A DNA stretch of 64,000 nucleotides, taken from contig QJPP01000461.1 in assembly GCA_003996215.1 (NCBI GenBank), positions 1-64,000 of the forward strand, in the 5' to 3' direction. Position numbers and translations under genes: made by a program. A model generated the notes under the pieces. The model did no database searches. It worked only from the letters and a program-made list of their open reading frames with translations, and was not told where the DNA came from. This DNA is from Jaltomata sinuosa (lineage: Eukaryota; Streptophyta; Magnoliopsida; Solanales; Solanaceae). Numbering within the stretch: the stretch's first letter is position 1; the number at the start of each line of letters is the position of its first letter. This document shows positions 22,252 through 34,140 of the stretch, in pieces.

Positions 22252-22647
22252 TTCCCTCCGTCCCATATTAACTGAATTGTTGAATTTTTTTTTCATTTTT
22301 CAAAATAAGTGAATTGTTCAAATATCAAAATAATTATTGATTTTTTTTCCATTTTTGTCCGTCCTTTAAAAAAAAAAGTATTTTATATTTTCTAGGTACT
22401 TACACTTTTTACAAAATCATAATTATGATTTTTACATTGAAATTTCACATTTTCATACGGGTGAAATTTTCAAGAGACACTATTTTACAAATTGCTTTAT
22501 TAAGTGTAAGTATTATAATTAAATTCTAAACAATGTTGAGTAATGACCAACTCTACTTTGAAAATAGCGTGAAAATAATAAAAAATAATATTTAAAATAT
22601 GTCTTAGAAGAGTTTTCGTCCATTATTTCAACAAACGGAGGAGGGAG
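22252..22647. mobile_element. Stowaway/mariner-like MITE
   Basis: The left end TTCCCTCCGTCCC and right end ACGGAGGAGGGAG are inverted copies. Both are flanked by TA (22250-22251 and 22648-22649), the target of Tc1/mariner transposases. The interior is AT-rich without coding potential. It ends about 265 bp before the SAR1 start codon and may lie in its promoter. Confidence 0.6.
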
Positions 22648-22911
22648 TATCATTTTCTCCGTCAGAGCACGTACAAATTTGTCTTTTAACACAACTACCG
22701 AGGACTGACGATAAACAAACAATACATATCCCGAGGACTGAGGAAATTAAATTTACATTTCTAATTATATTTACAGAAATATAACACGTGAGAAGAATAG
22801 TATCGGCGCATTAATTAGGCCATAAGCCATTAGGGTAGATCCCAGATCTGGTGGAAGGGGAAGAGCAATACTGAGATCTCCCTCTCCATAATCGGCCAAA
22901 CAAAGATAAAG

Positions 22912-25900
22912 ATGTTTCTCTTGGATTGGTTCTATGGCGTTTTGGCTTCTCTAGGTTTATGGCAAAAGGAAGCTAAGATCCTTTTTCTCGGCCTCGATAA
23001 TGCTGGTAAAACCACTCTTCTTCACATGCTCAAAGACGAGGTACTTTTTTCGTTTTTTCTTCTTCGCTTTCTCAAATTACTGATTTCCTCTTTCTAATTT
23101 GTGTTTCGATTTCTTTTTGCAGAGATTAGTTCAGCATCAGCCGACTCAGTATCCGACATCGGAAGAACTGAGTATTGGAAAAATCAAATTCAAAGCATTT
23201 GATTTAGGAGGTCATCAGATCGCTCGCCGTGTTTGGAAGGATTACTATGCCAAGGTATTCGATCCGTTTCTGCATCTAAGTTTAATTCATTTTTGCGGAT
23301 TATGTTGTGCGCTTTTTTTTTTTTTTTTTTTTTTTTTTTTGCATAGACACTAATTTATTTGCATTGAAAGGTATATTATTTAGTTATTGGAATGAAATGG
23401 CTGTGAATTGAGCAGAGTTAACCTTAAATAGTTTTTGGTTGAGGAATTATATGAAATATGTGTGTGTGTGTGTGTGTGTTTTAAATGCTCACAATTTTGG
23501 AATATATCTCATTTTTAGTGTTTGTGGTGTAGAGTTAGTATTATATCGCTGCTGCAATTGAAGAGCCAGTCACTTTTATTGCTTTACTTCTCTGAGGAAT
23601 TAAATGGAATACTTCAGAGGGGCATTTAGTTCATCTGTACGGTTTTATTCATAAGATCCGGGGTTTAATGTCTGTTATATTGCAAGTCAAATATTTTTTG
23701 TTTATTTTTGGCTGAGTTTGAGATTTATGTAGTTGAAGTTTTACATCATTTGTTCTTGTAGAGATATTTTTCCTTTAGACAATTGAACATGGATAATATT
23801 GGAGTTAATACATCAAATATGTTGGAGGTAGTGATTCGGATGAGTTAGCACACTAGTTTGATATAGTGGTTTGATTACACTTATTGTGATGTTAAGCTGG
23901 ATCTCTTGATGATGATCACTAAAAGGATTAAGAAAAGGGCAAATTCCATCAAACCTCAGTAGTATGAACTTTGATTCACTCATTTAATTCCCTGCAGTTT
24001 TTAGTAATATTAGAATGGAACATTTTTAACTGTAAATTCCAACCAACAGTTTCTATACAAGGACTATTGACAAATGGATCAGTCTACGACTCTTTGTAAG
24101 GTATTTTCTCGTCTGAACCAGTGGTTTGGGGTTTTGTCCTAAAAAGACGAGGACAAGCAACTTATAAGTTGCCCCAGCCAATTGTCTCCTTCCCATGTGG
24201 GACTTGACCAGGACAAGGAGCTCAGAAATGCCATCTGGCCGTCATTCCCAAAGATGGGTATTGTCCTGCCTGCACATGTGTTGTGAAGTGTTTTTTCCTT
24301 GAAGAAACCTCTCACAAGTGGACAAAAGATGGGAAGAGTCTAAGCCGCTCGATCCCCCTGTCTTATGATGTGAGACAGAGACAAGGTCCAAAGATAGTGG
24401 CATCAATAAGGACATTTTATGCCCTTAATTAAGCACGATTTAGAAAAAAGTTCGTGAGATCTTAAAAAATATGCACGAACTATCAGATTATCATTCTTTC
24501 AGGGCACTACTAAGGAAGTGATTATCTTCTCATATACCATATGAGTATATCTATAACCCGACTTGGATCGTCTATGCAAGATGATATGGAAACTAGAATT
24601 TTGTAGTTATTGAGATATGACATCCTCGCCTTCTAACATTTTTATTCTCTTCTAGGAAAGCTTCTTTTGCAAATTTGTTTGTTTGAATTATGAATTATGT
24701 TATAAATTACAAAAAGTAGTAGACAGTAAAAGGCTACTGTTATCAGGTATAATTTCAAACCTTTCAGTAGTATGATTGCATGAAAATTTGTTTCCTATAG
24801 TTACAACTTGCTGGTGTGAAACTACTAGATTCGCAACAATGAAACAAGTGAAGTTTAAAGGTGAACTTATGTAAGGTCTTCTTTGAAATACTAATTAAAG
24901 AGCTAGATTTAGAAATTTATCATAAATGTCTTGTGTAAAATTTAATAAACAGGAGTACTATCTTGATGTCAGTATTGTTCAATTCTTATGCTACCTGAAG
25001 GGGTTTAAGTGACTGATACAAAAATGAGAAAGTTCAACTCTTGAGCTAGTTGAAGAGAGAGGGCTCCCTGATATGCGCATGGCTATCCTTTGCATATATC
25101 TTTATGGGGATTAGTATATATAACATAATGATGAAACACAGTATGCTACTTCCTATTACTTGTTAGCATTTTCACAAAAAAAACAAGTTATCCTATAAGA
25201 TTGATGACACTTTTCTTCACTGTAATTAGTTGTGTTTTGATTGCATGAAATGTGGAATTATGAGAATGGCGGACTATTGAATTTTTCATCTTATTATCTA
25301 TGAGATAGGCTGTTTCCTCTGTTGCTTTTTATAAGTAGCAATATATCCCAACTTGGAAATGATGATGAATACAAGTCCCAACTCCCTAAGCGTAAAATAA
25401 GGACATATTGATAGAAGTTCAAAGATACTGTCTTTTTGACTTGAAGAATATTGAGCTGTTATTTGTTAGCATCTAGCCGCCTTTAGAAGACCCCCAGTAG
25501 AAGTCATTTGATAGTGGGAGTTCACTTGGAAAATGGGCTTTATCACTGGCTATATTAACTGTCTTAGTTCCCTACACGTCAGAAGGGCTTGCATACTTAG
25601 CATGCATCAAAGTCCAAAATCCTTATTCTCATGCAGTACTATGTGTTTCCTTCAAGTCATGCCTAGTATTATATGGGATCTCTAGTATTATATGGATTTA
25701 TTAGGTGATGTGCAATATATAGGATTTATTAGGTGAAGTTGAGAAGCTTTTTATTATATGGATTTATTAGGTGAAGTTGAGAAGCTTTTTATTATATGGA
25801 TTTATTAGGTGATGTGCAATATATAGGATGAAGTTGAGAAGCTTTTCATGAGTTAGAAAACAAGACGTGGGATAGAGTGATTTTGCGGCAAAGCTAGCGG

Positions 25901-28778
25901 ACAAGACATGGGATAGTGGAATTTTTATGGCAGAGAAAACCAAGATATAGTGGAAAAACATGGAATATTGGAAATATTTGTCAAGACATGATAAGACAAT
26001 AGGTAGTAAAGCAAGCTTGACAACGACAAGTTGGTCTTTTCTTCCATGACAAGGCAATTCTGACAGCTCCAAGGTGAATATGGTTAATAATGATCTTTCC
26101 ATTGCCTGAGAAAATCATCTGGAATATGTAAGGTGATGATCTGTTATTCTGGAGTTGCAAGAATAGAGTGTTGATCAAGTTATGGTGCAGCAACATATTC
26201 TTTAACTCCCTTAGATATGTTGGATTAGTTGAGTGATATGTGTCTATGTGCTGTTTTCTTGAAAAAAAAGGCAATTTATAGGAGGTAGTTCGGTGATGAT
26301 GCCTTTTGCTCTACAGGTAGAAGATAACCTCATACAAGTAAACATAATTTTTTAAAATAGTTTTTGAAGAAGTAGAAGAACATGTTAATATTTGCAAGGG
26401 AATGAACAAGGTTGGAAGATGAGTGGACATTAAAACATTAAGCCACTTTTTCCTCACCAAAATTATCCATTAAAATCCTTTGTTTTCCCACTAAAAAGCA
26501 AAGCCCTTCTTACAAGGCCACTATCTTTTATTTACCATGTCTTACAAAAGTTTCACTAATCCATGTTCTCCTACTACCTCTTCTCTTACCATGTCTTGAT
26601 AAAGATTCTTGCTATTCCACATTCTCCAACTCTCTTGGTTTCCTTTGCCATAAAAATCTCACTTTTCCATTCCTTGTCCCCTAGCTCTTATCATAAAAAT
26701 TACACTATCCATGTCTTGTTCTCTAGCTCATGAAAGGATTCTGCACTGTAGTCTATGTCTTGTTCATCACCTAATAAATCTCTACAATGTAACAGATTTC
26801 CCACTACTACTTCTAGCACTAATTTTTATGTACAAATGTTCTTTATGTGTGATCTCGACTTGGATTGTGGAAAACCACGTGTCATGTTATTCTCATTCTA
26901 CTTATTTATGTAAATCTATTGGTGCAAGATGTAGGAGTTTTCCATCCCCTATTCAACAACAACATACCCAGTGAGATCCCACAAGTGAGGTCCGCGGAGG
27001 TAGAGTATACGCAGACCTTACCACTACCTCGGGGAGGTAGAGAGGCTGTTTCCATCCCTTATTCAGTTTCAAAAAAAATAAAAAAATTTCAATTTCAAAC
27101 CATCCCCTATATAAGGGAGCCTTTGTAGCCGTTGGTAGACCATCTTGTAAAAATAATGTTGTAATAAAAATGTGTTCTAGCTAAAGTTTCTCTTTTCTCT
27201 CTTTAAAATATGAGTGGTTGATCTTTATATGAATGTTAAATATTTATCTTATGTGTGTTTATTATCGTGCATAAGTTTTCAGAGTTAAAGCCAAGCCCAA
27301 CAAATTCTAGTGCCTATGTGAGCTAGACAAGCCACCCATGTAGGAGGGCTCTTTGCTTCTATAATTTATCTACTTAATTTTTTTTATCATTCTACGATTC
27401 TGGGTAGTACACTCTTCTGTGTGGTCAATACATTTGATTGATGTGGGATTTTAACTAGATTTTTATGGATTCATTAGAAAAATTGTTGATAAATTAGAAC
27501 TCCTCTTGATTTTATCCAAAAAAGGGAAGAAGGAAGAGCACAAATTCCTCTGGAATGTACAGTCAACTCAAATTTTAGCTACATCTTCTTTCATGAGATC
27601 TTCATGGTTTCAAAAGAAAAGTTTCTGGTAATTTAAAACTCCTCTATTATGCACGTAGACTCGATTCTCAGATTAGTGATAGACTGATATCGTGTAAGTT
27701 ATTATTCCCTCCTTTTCTAGTTAGTTTTCTATCAACCTCTTCTCTAGTTATATAATGGTTCTGACTGGACATGAGATTTAAAATATCAATTTAAACTTAT
27801 TTGCTATGTTAGTAATAGTGAAAGAAAAATGTCAACAGTAATGGTTAGAGAAAACATCACATTAAACTTAAAATTTTTGCTTAATGAATTTGGAGAAGAA
27901 GTTGTATTAAAATGTAATGATATGAAACATTTTGAAACTTCCTAAAATTTGTATATAGAGGAGCGGAGGGTCATCTTCTTTTGATTAAGAACATCTTTGG
28001 ACCAACCATGTTCTCTTTAATTAATATTTTACATGCGTAATGATTTCTCTTAGAAGCTTCTAAAAGACAAATGTGCAAGAATTTATGTGAGATTCATATG
28101 TTTCTCCATGCACTTATGATGCGAGAATTGTACTGCTGAAACCTGAAAGCTATACGTGGAGTACATGTGCATTCTGATGGACAAGTTTGGGGGTTTAGAG
28201 CCCAATAGAAGTAGAGGAATTAACTTATATACAATCATTTTATTACAGTTCTTTACTATTACTCTTTTTCTCCTTGTGTTATCTTGCACTTGATGTTTAT
28301 CAGTTTATGGCAATGCCGCCCGTCATATAAGCAGTTTCGTTTTATAACATTGGAAGCCTGCTATTCTTTTTCTTGCTTGTCGTCATGTTTGTAACTTAAC
28401 ACCTGCCAAAAAGATGATGTGAGCATTCTCTTAATAAGCATGAGCTGCCTTTTGCAGGTTGATGCTGTTGTATACCTGGTAGATGCTTATGACAAAGAGC
28501 GCTTTGCTGAGTCAAAGAAAGAATTAGACGCACTGCTATCTGATGAGTCCCTGGCGACTGTCCCCTTCCTCATTTTGGGAAACAAGATAGACATACCGTA
28601 TGCTGCCTCGGAAGATGAGTTGCGTTATCACCTTGGCTTGACTGGTGTCACTACTGGCAAGGGTAAGGTGAATCTAGCTGATTCTAGTGTTCGGCCCTTG
28701 GAGGTGTTTATGTGCAGTATTGTACGCAAAATGGGTTATGGTGATGGCTTTAAGTGGGTTTCTCAATATATAAAGTAG
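22912..28778 (+). CDS. SAR1: SAR1 small GTPase (COPII coat initiator), three coding exons
   Basis: Exons 22912-23040, 23123-23254 and 28458-28778 join in phase 0 with GT-AG introns and give 193 residues, the usual SAR1 length. SAR1 is switched on by GTP at the ER, inserts its N-terminal helix into the membrane and recruits the COPII coat for ER-to-Golgi traffic. The hydrophobic N-terminus MFLLDWFYGVLASLG has the membrane-anchoring STAR motif. Nucleotide-binding motifs: P-loop GLDNAGKT (27-34), switch II DLGGH with catalytic His74 (70-74), NKID (129-132). The protein ends KWVSQYIK. Intron 1 is 82 bp; intron 2 is 5,203 bp and full of repeats. The ORF has no defect. Plants have several SAR1 copies; which one this is cannot be told here. 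Confidence 0.97.
25686..25830. repeat. 38-bp tandem repeats in SAR1 intron 2
   Basis: The string GAAGTTGAGAAGC recurs at 25735, 25773 and 25830, with TGGATTTATTAGGTGA between copies. The spacing of the first two is 38 bp. The block forms the outer edge of the left arm of the large inverted repeat. Confidence 0.8.
25796..26785. repeat. Large imperfect inverted repeat (foldback DNA element) in SAR1 intron
   Basis: The left arm, about 25796-26015, and right arm, about 26560-26785, are inverted copies. On the left TTTATTAGGTGATG, CTTTTCATGAG and GGAATTTTTATGGCA follow one another; the right arm has their complements in reverse order (CATCACCTAATAAA at the far end). The arms are diverged but collinear over about 200 bp with a spacer of about 540 bp. 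This is probably a foldback transposon; no target duplication could be fixed. Transcribed in pre-mRNA it could form a long hairpin. Confidence 0.65.
26956..27048 (-). mobile_element. 5'-truncated RTE LINE or Au-type SINE tail
   Basis: Read on the reverse strand it is the common nightshade tail: CTCTCTACCTCCCCGAGG, a GGTCTGCGTATAC stretch, then CACTGGGTATGTTGTTGTTG. It is flanked by about 16 bp of nearly identical DNA (TTTCCATCCCCTATTCA before, TTTCCATCCCTTATTCA after), as left by target-primed insertion. Only the last 93 bp of the element are present. Confidence 0.65.
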
Positions 28779-29998
28779 TCTATATCATTTGCATATGTAC
28801 CAGAAGTTGAAACAGAATTTGTCCTCTTTTATGCTTTCGTACAACTATTTTTTCCCGTCTGGAAAAGATGGAATCTGTTCATTTGTTCTCAAACTGTTGA
28901 AGTCTTTTAGTACTTATAATTTGTATGCATTGAGCATCTATTTAGTGTGATGAGAAGCTATTTCTTGGTGTAAAATTGTCAAACTTCAGATTATTGACTT
29001 CCAACTCTTAGGACCCATACTTATTCGCATCTTCTTCAGCAATTGTCTACCCTGATAATAATTTTTCTGTGTTGAACTTTAATGCTCATCTCTGTTCAGA
29101 ATCGAGTATTTCTAAAACTGTTAAAACTCATTCCAGTTATGCATATGTTATTTGACGGCAAAGGTATTCGTATGCACGTACCTCGTGCAAATGTGTGAAT
29201 TATGTATTTTAGAATTCTCTCTTTCTATTTAATCCTCATCTACATGTCAATTGCATTCTCTTTGGTGCCTCGAAACATTTTGAGTCTCATGACACAATTT
29301 GCGTTTCATGATAATCTATGACGTTTAAGGGTTTATGTTCAACTCAGAATGCCAAGTTCCATTAAGAAGTCAAATCCGTCTATGCTAGGTTTTAAGGACT
29401 GGGCAAATGCATTTAGCCTTTACCCATTTGTATGGTCAAATCAAATTAACCTAGCAAATCAGATTACCTTTTCAATATCTGGTCAGATTTTCTTCTGATT
29501 TACCTTTACCAATAACTATGACACAACTTTGGGATGAATCAGTTGGAAATGCAGTTGATTTTTTGTTGAACGGTTCCTCATTTCTTGACTTGCTCTTTCT
29601 GATTAGGTAAGACTCTTTCTCTCTCTAGTCCAACCCCCTTTGAAATTTAAATGAATTGCGTGTTTTTAGATTGTATACTCTATGCTCCATGAGATCATAC
29701 AGTAAAGAGGAGCAGGTCAACTAGTTTATCTTTACCCAAACCATATCAAGAAAACAGATCCATTAATTTATTTCCTTTTCTTGACATTCTGTGGAGTCAT
29801 TACCACCAAGTCCACCATTATGTAGCGGTTTAACAAACTCCTTTCTTTACTTAGTTTAAACCCTTCATTCTTAAATATACGTACTTTACTACTATCTATT
29901 ATATTAATGCCCATTAAAACCCCCTCTTTTATTCATTTCCTATCTCCATAACTCATCTTAAGTAGACTTCTCTCCAACCATCACCAACAAACTCCAAA
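28779..29998. other. SAR1 3' region and promoter region of the DUF4228 gene
   Basis: The first part is likely the SAR1 3'UTR (T-rich, to about 28950). The last 120 bp before 29999 contain AT-rich motifs and CA-rich leader text that suit a plant promoter and 5'UTR, but no single TATA box can be chosen with confidence. No other gene seen. Confidence 0.5.
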
Positions 29999-30601
29999 AT
30001 GGGCAATTCCATTCCACAGGGCACAAGCAAGGTTGTTTTTTCTGATGGAACGGTTCATTGTTATGACAAGGCTTTAACAGTGGCAGAGTTGATGCTGGAA
30101 CATCCCCAGCAAATGGTGGTTGAATTCAAGCCGATCGCGGATGGGAAAAGGCCGACTCCGTTGCCTGCTGATATGAAACTGGAGAAGAACAAGGCTTACA
30201 TAATGCTTCCAATAAGGAAAGGCAAACCATCAAGCTTGTCATCTGAAGAAGCGCGGAAAATCTTAACGAAAACAAGCACTATGCTCAAGTCCAAGTCTCT
30301 GTTAGCTTCCTATACCGGGTTTTTGCCAGTATTTGCTCGTATATGTCCAGCAGCAGCAGCAGCAGTTTCTACATCGTCTTTGGGAAATGGTCGCGATCAT
30401 GTTCTTAATTCGGACAAGAATCTTTACTTGTTGAAGAAGGAAAAAGAGGAAGAAGGATCAACACATGATTATTTCACTGATATTCTTGAAGGAAGGCCTG
30501 AATTCTTAAGCAGGCAATTGTCAGGAAAAGGATGGAAGCCCAGTTTAGATACCATTAAAGAGAAGAGCATGCAAGCAAAAATTCGTCATTGGTTGTTTTG
30601 A
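29999..30601 (+). CDS. DUF4228 (PADRE) family protein, single exon
   Basis: A 200-residue intronless ORF from ATG at 29999 to TGA at 30599-30601. The N-terminal half is the DUF4228/PADRE domain: KVVFSDGTVHCYDKALTV (11-28), VVEFKPI (40-46), then LPADMKLEKNKAYIMLPI (55-72). The middle is low complexity, with an alanine run from GCA repeats and a Lys/Glu stretch. Near the C-terminus comes the conserved patch GRPEFLSRQLSGKGWKPSL. Met-Gly-Asn at the start could be N-myristoylated, but residue 6 is Pro, which weakens this. The family is known from plants as responsive to pathogens and abiotic stress; the molecular function is not established. It lies about 1.2 kb downstream of SAR1 in the same direction as a separate transcription unit. 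Confidence 0.93.
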   Translation: MGNSIPQGTSKVVFSDGTVHCYDKALTVAELMLEHPQQMVVEFKPIADGKRPTPLPADMKLEKNKAYIMLPIRKGKPSSLSSEEARKILTKTSTMLKSKSLLASYTGFLPVFARICPAAAAAVSTSSLGNGRDHVLNSDKNLYLLKKEKEEEGSTHDYFTDILEGRPEFLSRQLSGKGWKPSLDTIKEKSMQAKIRHWLF

Positions 30602-31863
30602 GGCGCCGTCTTTGTCCAATCAAATGCTGCCATGTCATCGTTTCTTCGTCTTTCCTATCTCCCCGTGGTTTTCTCTATGTTTTTTTTTTCTCTCTTTTAA
30701 ATTCCGTGATAGGATTTCATCCGTTCCAGCTAGCGTCTAGACATGGATTTTAGTCTTAATTAAGTTTATTTTAATTTGTGACTTTGAAAAAATCCATGGG
30801 TGTGGTGAAGTCTTGTCAATGTGTAATTTGTAGCTTTCAATGCATGGTGTGGTAAAGTATTGTAAATGTGTGTTGGGCTAGCTTTCTAGGTAACGTATCT
30901 AAAGTTGGAATTAAGGAGAAAAGAGAAGTAAATCAACTAATGAAGAATTAAATACTCGTAGTATAGTAGTAATAAATTATATACTTGAGGTGCTACAAGC
31001 TAAGTACATTAATTTATTAGATTTTGTCAACCAAGAGTGATCACATATGCAACTTGATAGTATTTGATTTACGTTTTGAGTAGCTATTCTTGGTTGCATT
31101 TTCGTGCATTTAGTTAGACGAACGAATTTCTAGTTAGACCAATTCTACCAAACTATATGTATATTCGTCTGAAAGTCGCAGTTACTACAGACTTGGCGGA
31201 GTTGTGACTAAAAAAAGAATAACTAAAGTGGTGTCATTCATTTAAAATAAGAGATTATTTACGATGAATTCTAAGCCCTCTATAGTTTTCAGTTTAATTC
31301 ATAGGGAAAAAATATATTCACAAGCAATAAGAAAGTTTTTATATTGTTTTGAGATGAATAAACAATCTAATAGATGCAAGCAAGCATATTGTTTGACTTT
31401 CATACCACGAACTGAATGAAGAAATTAAATACTAAGAAACCAAAAAAAAAAACGAATAATCTTTGGATGGAATATGATGCTGAAGGACGATTGAATTATT
31501 ATTATTATTACTATTTTTTTTTTGTGTAATGATATTAAATCAGCTCACCAATCTGGTGAAAGGAACTTCTAGCAAAGATTCTGGATAGACACGATTTTTT
31601 TTTTTTAAAAGATTGTTTTAATAATTTGATATTCGAACTTACTGCTCCGTCTAATTCGAATTTACATCAAATAGGCCCCCTATTAACGGGGGAGGGGTTG
31701 GGTGTAGAGGGGAGGGGACACTCCTTATCAGAAATTTTTTTGTTCTCAAAATTTAAAATCACGACATTTAAAGATAGAAGGATCCTAGCCATCTTACTAA
31801 ACATATTGTTAATGGTAGTTTGGACAACTTGTTTTAATCAAACAACGCATGTGCGTGAATAAA
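30602..31863. other. 3' flank of the DUF4228 gene and AT-rich DNA
   Basis: It begins with a likely 3'UTR. It then passes into AT-rich DNA with an ATT microsatellite near 31496-31512 and several homopolymers. The open frame 31626-31862 shows no family resemblance and runs into the TRIM element. Nothing else supported. Confidence 0.5.
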
Positions 31864-32018
31864 ATCCAGCTTCGGAAGTTAAAAAGAAAAAGAACCTATA
31901 TAGAAGATGTATGATTCTCTTAATGGTGTGAGACCTTTTGGGAAAATCGTGCGGACTTGGCCCAAAGCGGACAATATCACACTATATAAAAATATCATGG
32001 AGCTATTTTGGCCCAACA
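31864..32018 (+). repeat. Left LTR of TRIM element
   Basis: This short LTR of about 155 bp ends in GGCCCAACA. It includes the stretch GTGCGGACTTGGCCCAAAGC, frequent in nightshade TRIM-like repeats. The first bases (expected TG) are lost or mutated in both copies, so the 5' limit is approximate. Confidence 0.7.
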
Positions 32019-32267
32019 ATTGATATCAGAGCCAATAGTTCGGTGAGACGAGTGAAGATGGCGGAGTGATGGCGTAGGGGTGTGACTACAAGTCCTTTTC
32101 CCATCGTTTATTGGGTTGGTGCAGTACCTTCACCTGTAGATTGAAGACGCTTACACAACAAAAGTAGCAACAGACTTTGTTGGCCATACATACTCGGAGG
32201 ATGATGTATGTGGCACATAATTAATCTCCAAATTAGCCCACAAATGGTGATGAGTTGTGAAACTTAG

Positions 32268-33467
32268 TGTTAACCTCCTAGGATTTATTTTAACAATGAC
32301 AAAGCTAATCATCTACTCTATTACAGAAAACAACAAGCAGTACTAATGGAGCCAAATCAAAAAGACACTAAAGGCAAGAGGATTGAGCAAATCCCGCCAT
32401 CAAGGAGGAGAAGATCCCGCAAATCTTAAGCCTACAAGGAAAGACAACATGAAGATCTCTAGACGACAAGGAAAGTAGATCAAGTCATTCAACGCACTGC
32501 TAGCTGTGATTGAGCCACATCAATTACATGAAGATTCCAAATAAGGCAAATCAAATCAAGCATCCTCACAAGGAAGTCTATAACGATCACAATGGAAGGA
32601 AGAATCACGGACATATCTGACAACTAACAAGCTATACAAGGAAGAAAGAGAAATCAAGGATGTTACAACATCTGATTAGTATCGTTGATTGACTTAATGG
32701 AGCAACGGATATCTTGGATTGACTAAATGTCAATCCTTGACTAAATAATCCACACAAGGAATAAAGATATGCATAGAGATCAAGTTCACAATCAAATCCA
32801 CAAGTGAAGGAGATCAAACGTTATACAAGAAAGATAGATATCTCAAGATATGGGATGGATCGAATCAAGGATCTTCTATTTCACAAATGGAAGTAATATC
32901 ATGGACATATCTGATATAGACATGATTTACTCAATCAAGGATTCTCATCAATAATCCTTGATTGAACGAAATACCTTAGGTTTCCTTATTTGAAGAGCTA
33001 CACCAAGACTATCTATCAAGTATAAAAAGTCAGCACCACCAGAAGAAGAAGTATGAAACTTCTCTTGAACTAGATCACTGTCTACCTTTTATCTTTCATA
33101 ATACTCTGTACTCTTTGAGTCTACAATTGTAATCAAAAAGAAAAAAAAAGTCAGTACTAGTTATACAGGAAGAGGCTGTGTCGTAGAACTATAGAAGAAG
33201 ACAATCTGAGATTGTCAAAGAAAGATTGTTGTAAACACATCTCATCAAGAAGCTCAAAAGGAAACTCTTGAAACCCAAGGGGACTGGAATAGGCACCACA
33301 TTGGTGATTCGAACCAGTATAAAAATATTGTGTCTCTCATTACTTTCTGCTTTTACATAAGCTATCATATTCTGTCTATTAAATTAACTTGCAGGTGAGT
33401 CGACTAGTGCGTAGCCACAATCGACTTGGTGGAAAGAAATTTTCAATTCACCCCCTCTTGACTTTCA
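32268..33467 (+). repeat. Left LTR of nested copia element
   Basis: This 1,200-bp LTR is directly repeated at 38865-40055 with limited divergence. It begins TGTTAACCTCC and ends CTTGACTTTCA. It carries an ATAAAAAG box near 33021-33030 that may be its TATA region. Confidence 0.92.
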
Positions 33468-33468
33468 A

Positions 33469-33481
33469 TTGGTATCAGAGC
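33469..33481 (+). other. Primer binding site of nested copia element
   Basis: TTGGTATCAGAGC lies one base after the left LTR. It is the intact tRNA-Met site. Confidence 0.92.
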
Positions 33482-33554
33482 AGGTCTCACATCCAAGTGC
33501 GTAACAGCATGTGAGAAAAGATCAAATGACAACATACCAAATTCTTGGAGCAAT

Positions 33555-34125
33555 ACTGTAAGACGGACACTGATATGGGTGTGTCGAGAAAAACCCAAGA
33601 GTGAGAGATCAATTCGCTCCTCAATGCCTTTCTTCAGCCTATTTAATCGATGCAAGCTCAAGAAAGCGATTTATGTTACGGCCTCTGGCAAGCTAAAACA
33701 GGCGCAAGAGCTTGGTTTGAAAGGTGACAACAGCATGTATGAGAGCCGAAATAGGAGTAGAGGAAGGAGCATTTAAGAACTTCGTTGCCACTAGTAAATT
33801 AGACCATCCCCCCCAAAAAAACAACTCATTTTGGTAGCGCCTTTGTTTTGAAAATGTCACTTCAACCTCGCCCGCGTGTTAGCTTGCTTGTACTATCGAA
33901 TAAGAAATCTATAAACAAAGAAAAACCTTTCTCGCATCCTAATATAATAAAGATCAAGACGAGTAGCTTCAGGTCCAGATATCTCCCTTCGAGATCGCCA
34001 ACATCAGTCTAAGTAGCTTAAGTTTTTGAAGAAAAAGGTAGAGAAGGAAGGGTAGTTGAAGCAGGACCATAAGAACTTTAGCATTTCAAGTACCCGATTT
34101 GAGAGCTGGATCGAGTTTTAAAGCG
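33555..34125 (+). other. Foreign-looking insert between leader and gag, organelle-like in style
   Basis: The copia leader and first gag codons (ATGACAACATACC near 33526) are followed by about 570 bp with no gag similarity; gag text resumes at about 34141 (a PPYFNGQHYSH segment). The insert is richer in G+C than its surroundings and has an even, coding-like texture with small open frames, for example 33579-33776. Stretches such as GAAGGAAGGGTAGTTGAAGC recall plant mitochondrial intergenic DNA. I cannot name a gene in it, and no target duplication at its edges is clear. The organelle origin is only a suspicion. Confidence 0.4.
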
Positions 34126-34140
34126 TGGTTATGGAAGAAT

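Larger units (their letters stand above)
23255..28457 (+). other. Intron 2 of SAR1 (5.2 kb)
   Basis: It begins GTATTCG and ends TTTTGCAG. It holds a poly-T run (about 23311-23340), a TG microsatellite (about 23460-23479), 38-bp tandem repeats (25686-25830), a large inverted repeat (25796-26785) and an RTE/SINE tail (26956-27048). Other stretches, such as 24100-24440 and 27060-27300, look repetitive but could not be named. No second gene is seen inside. Confidence 0.85.
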
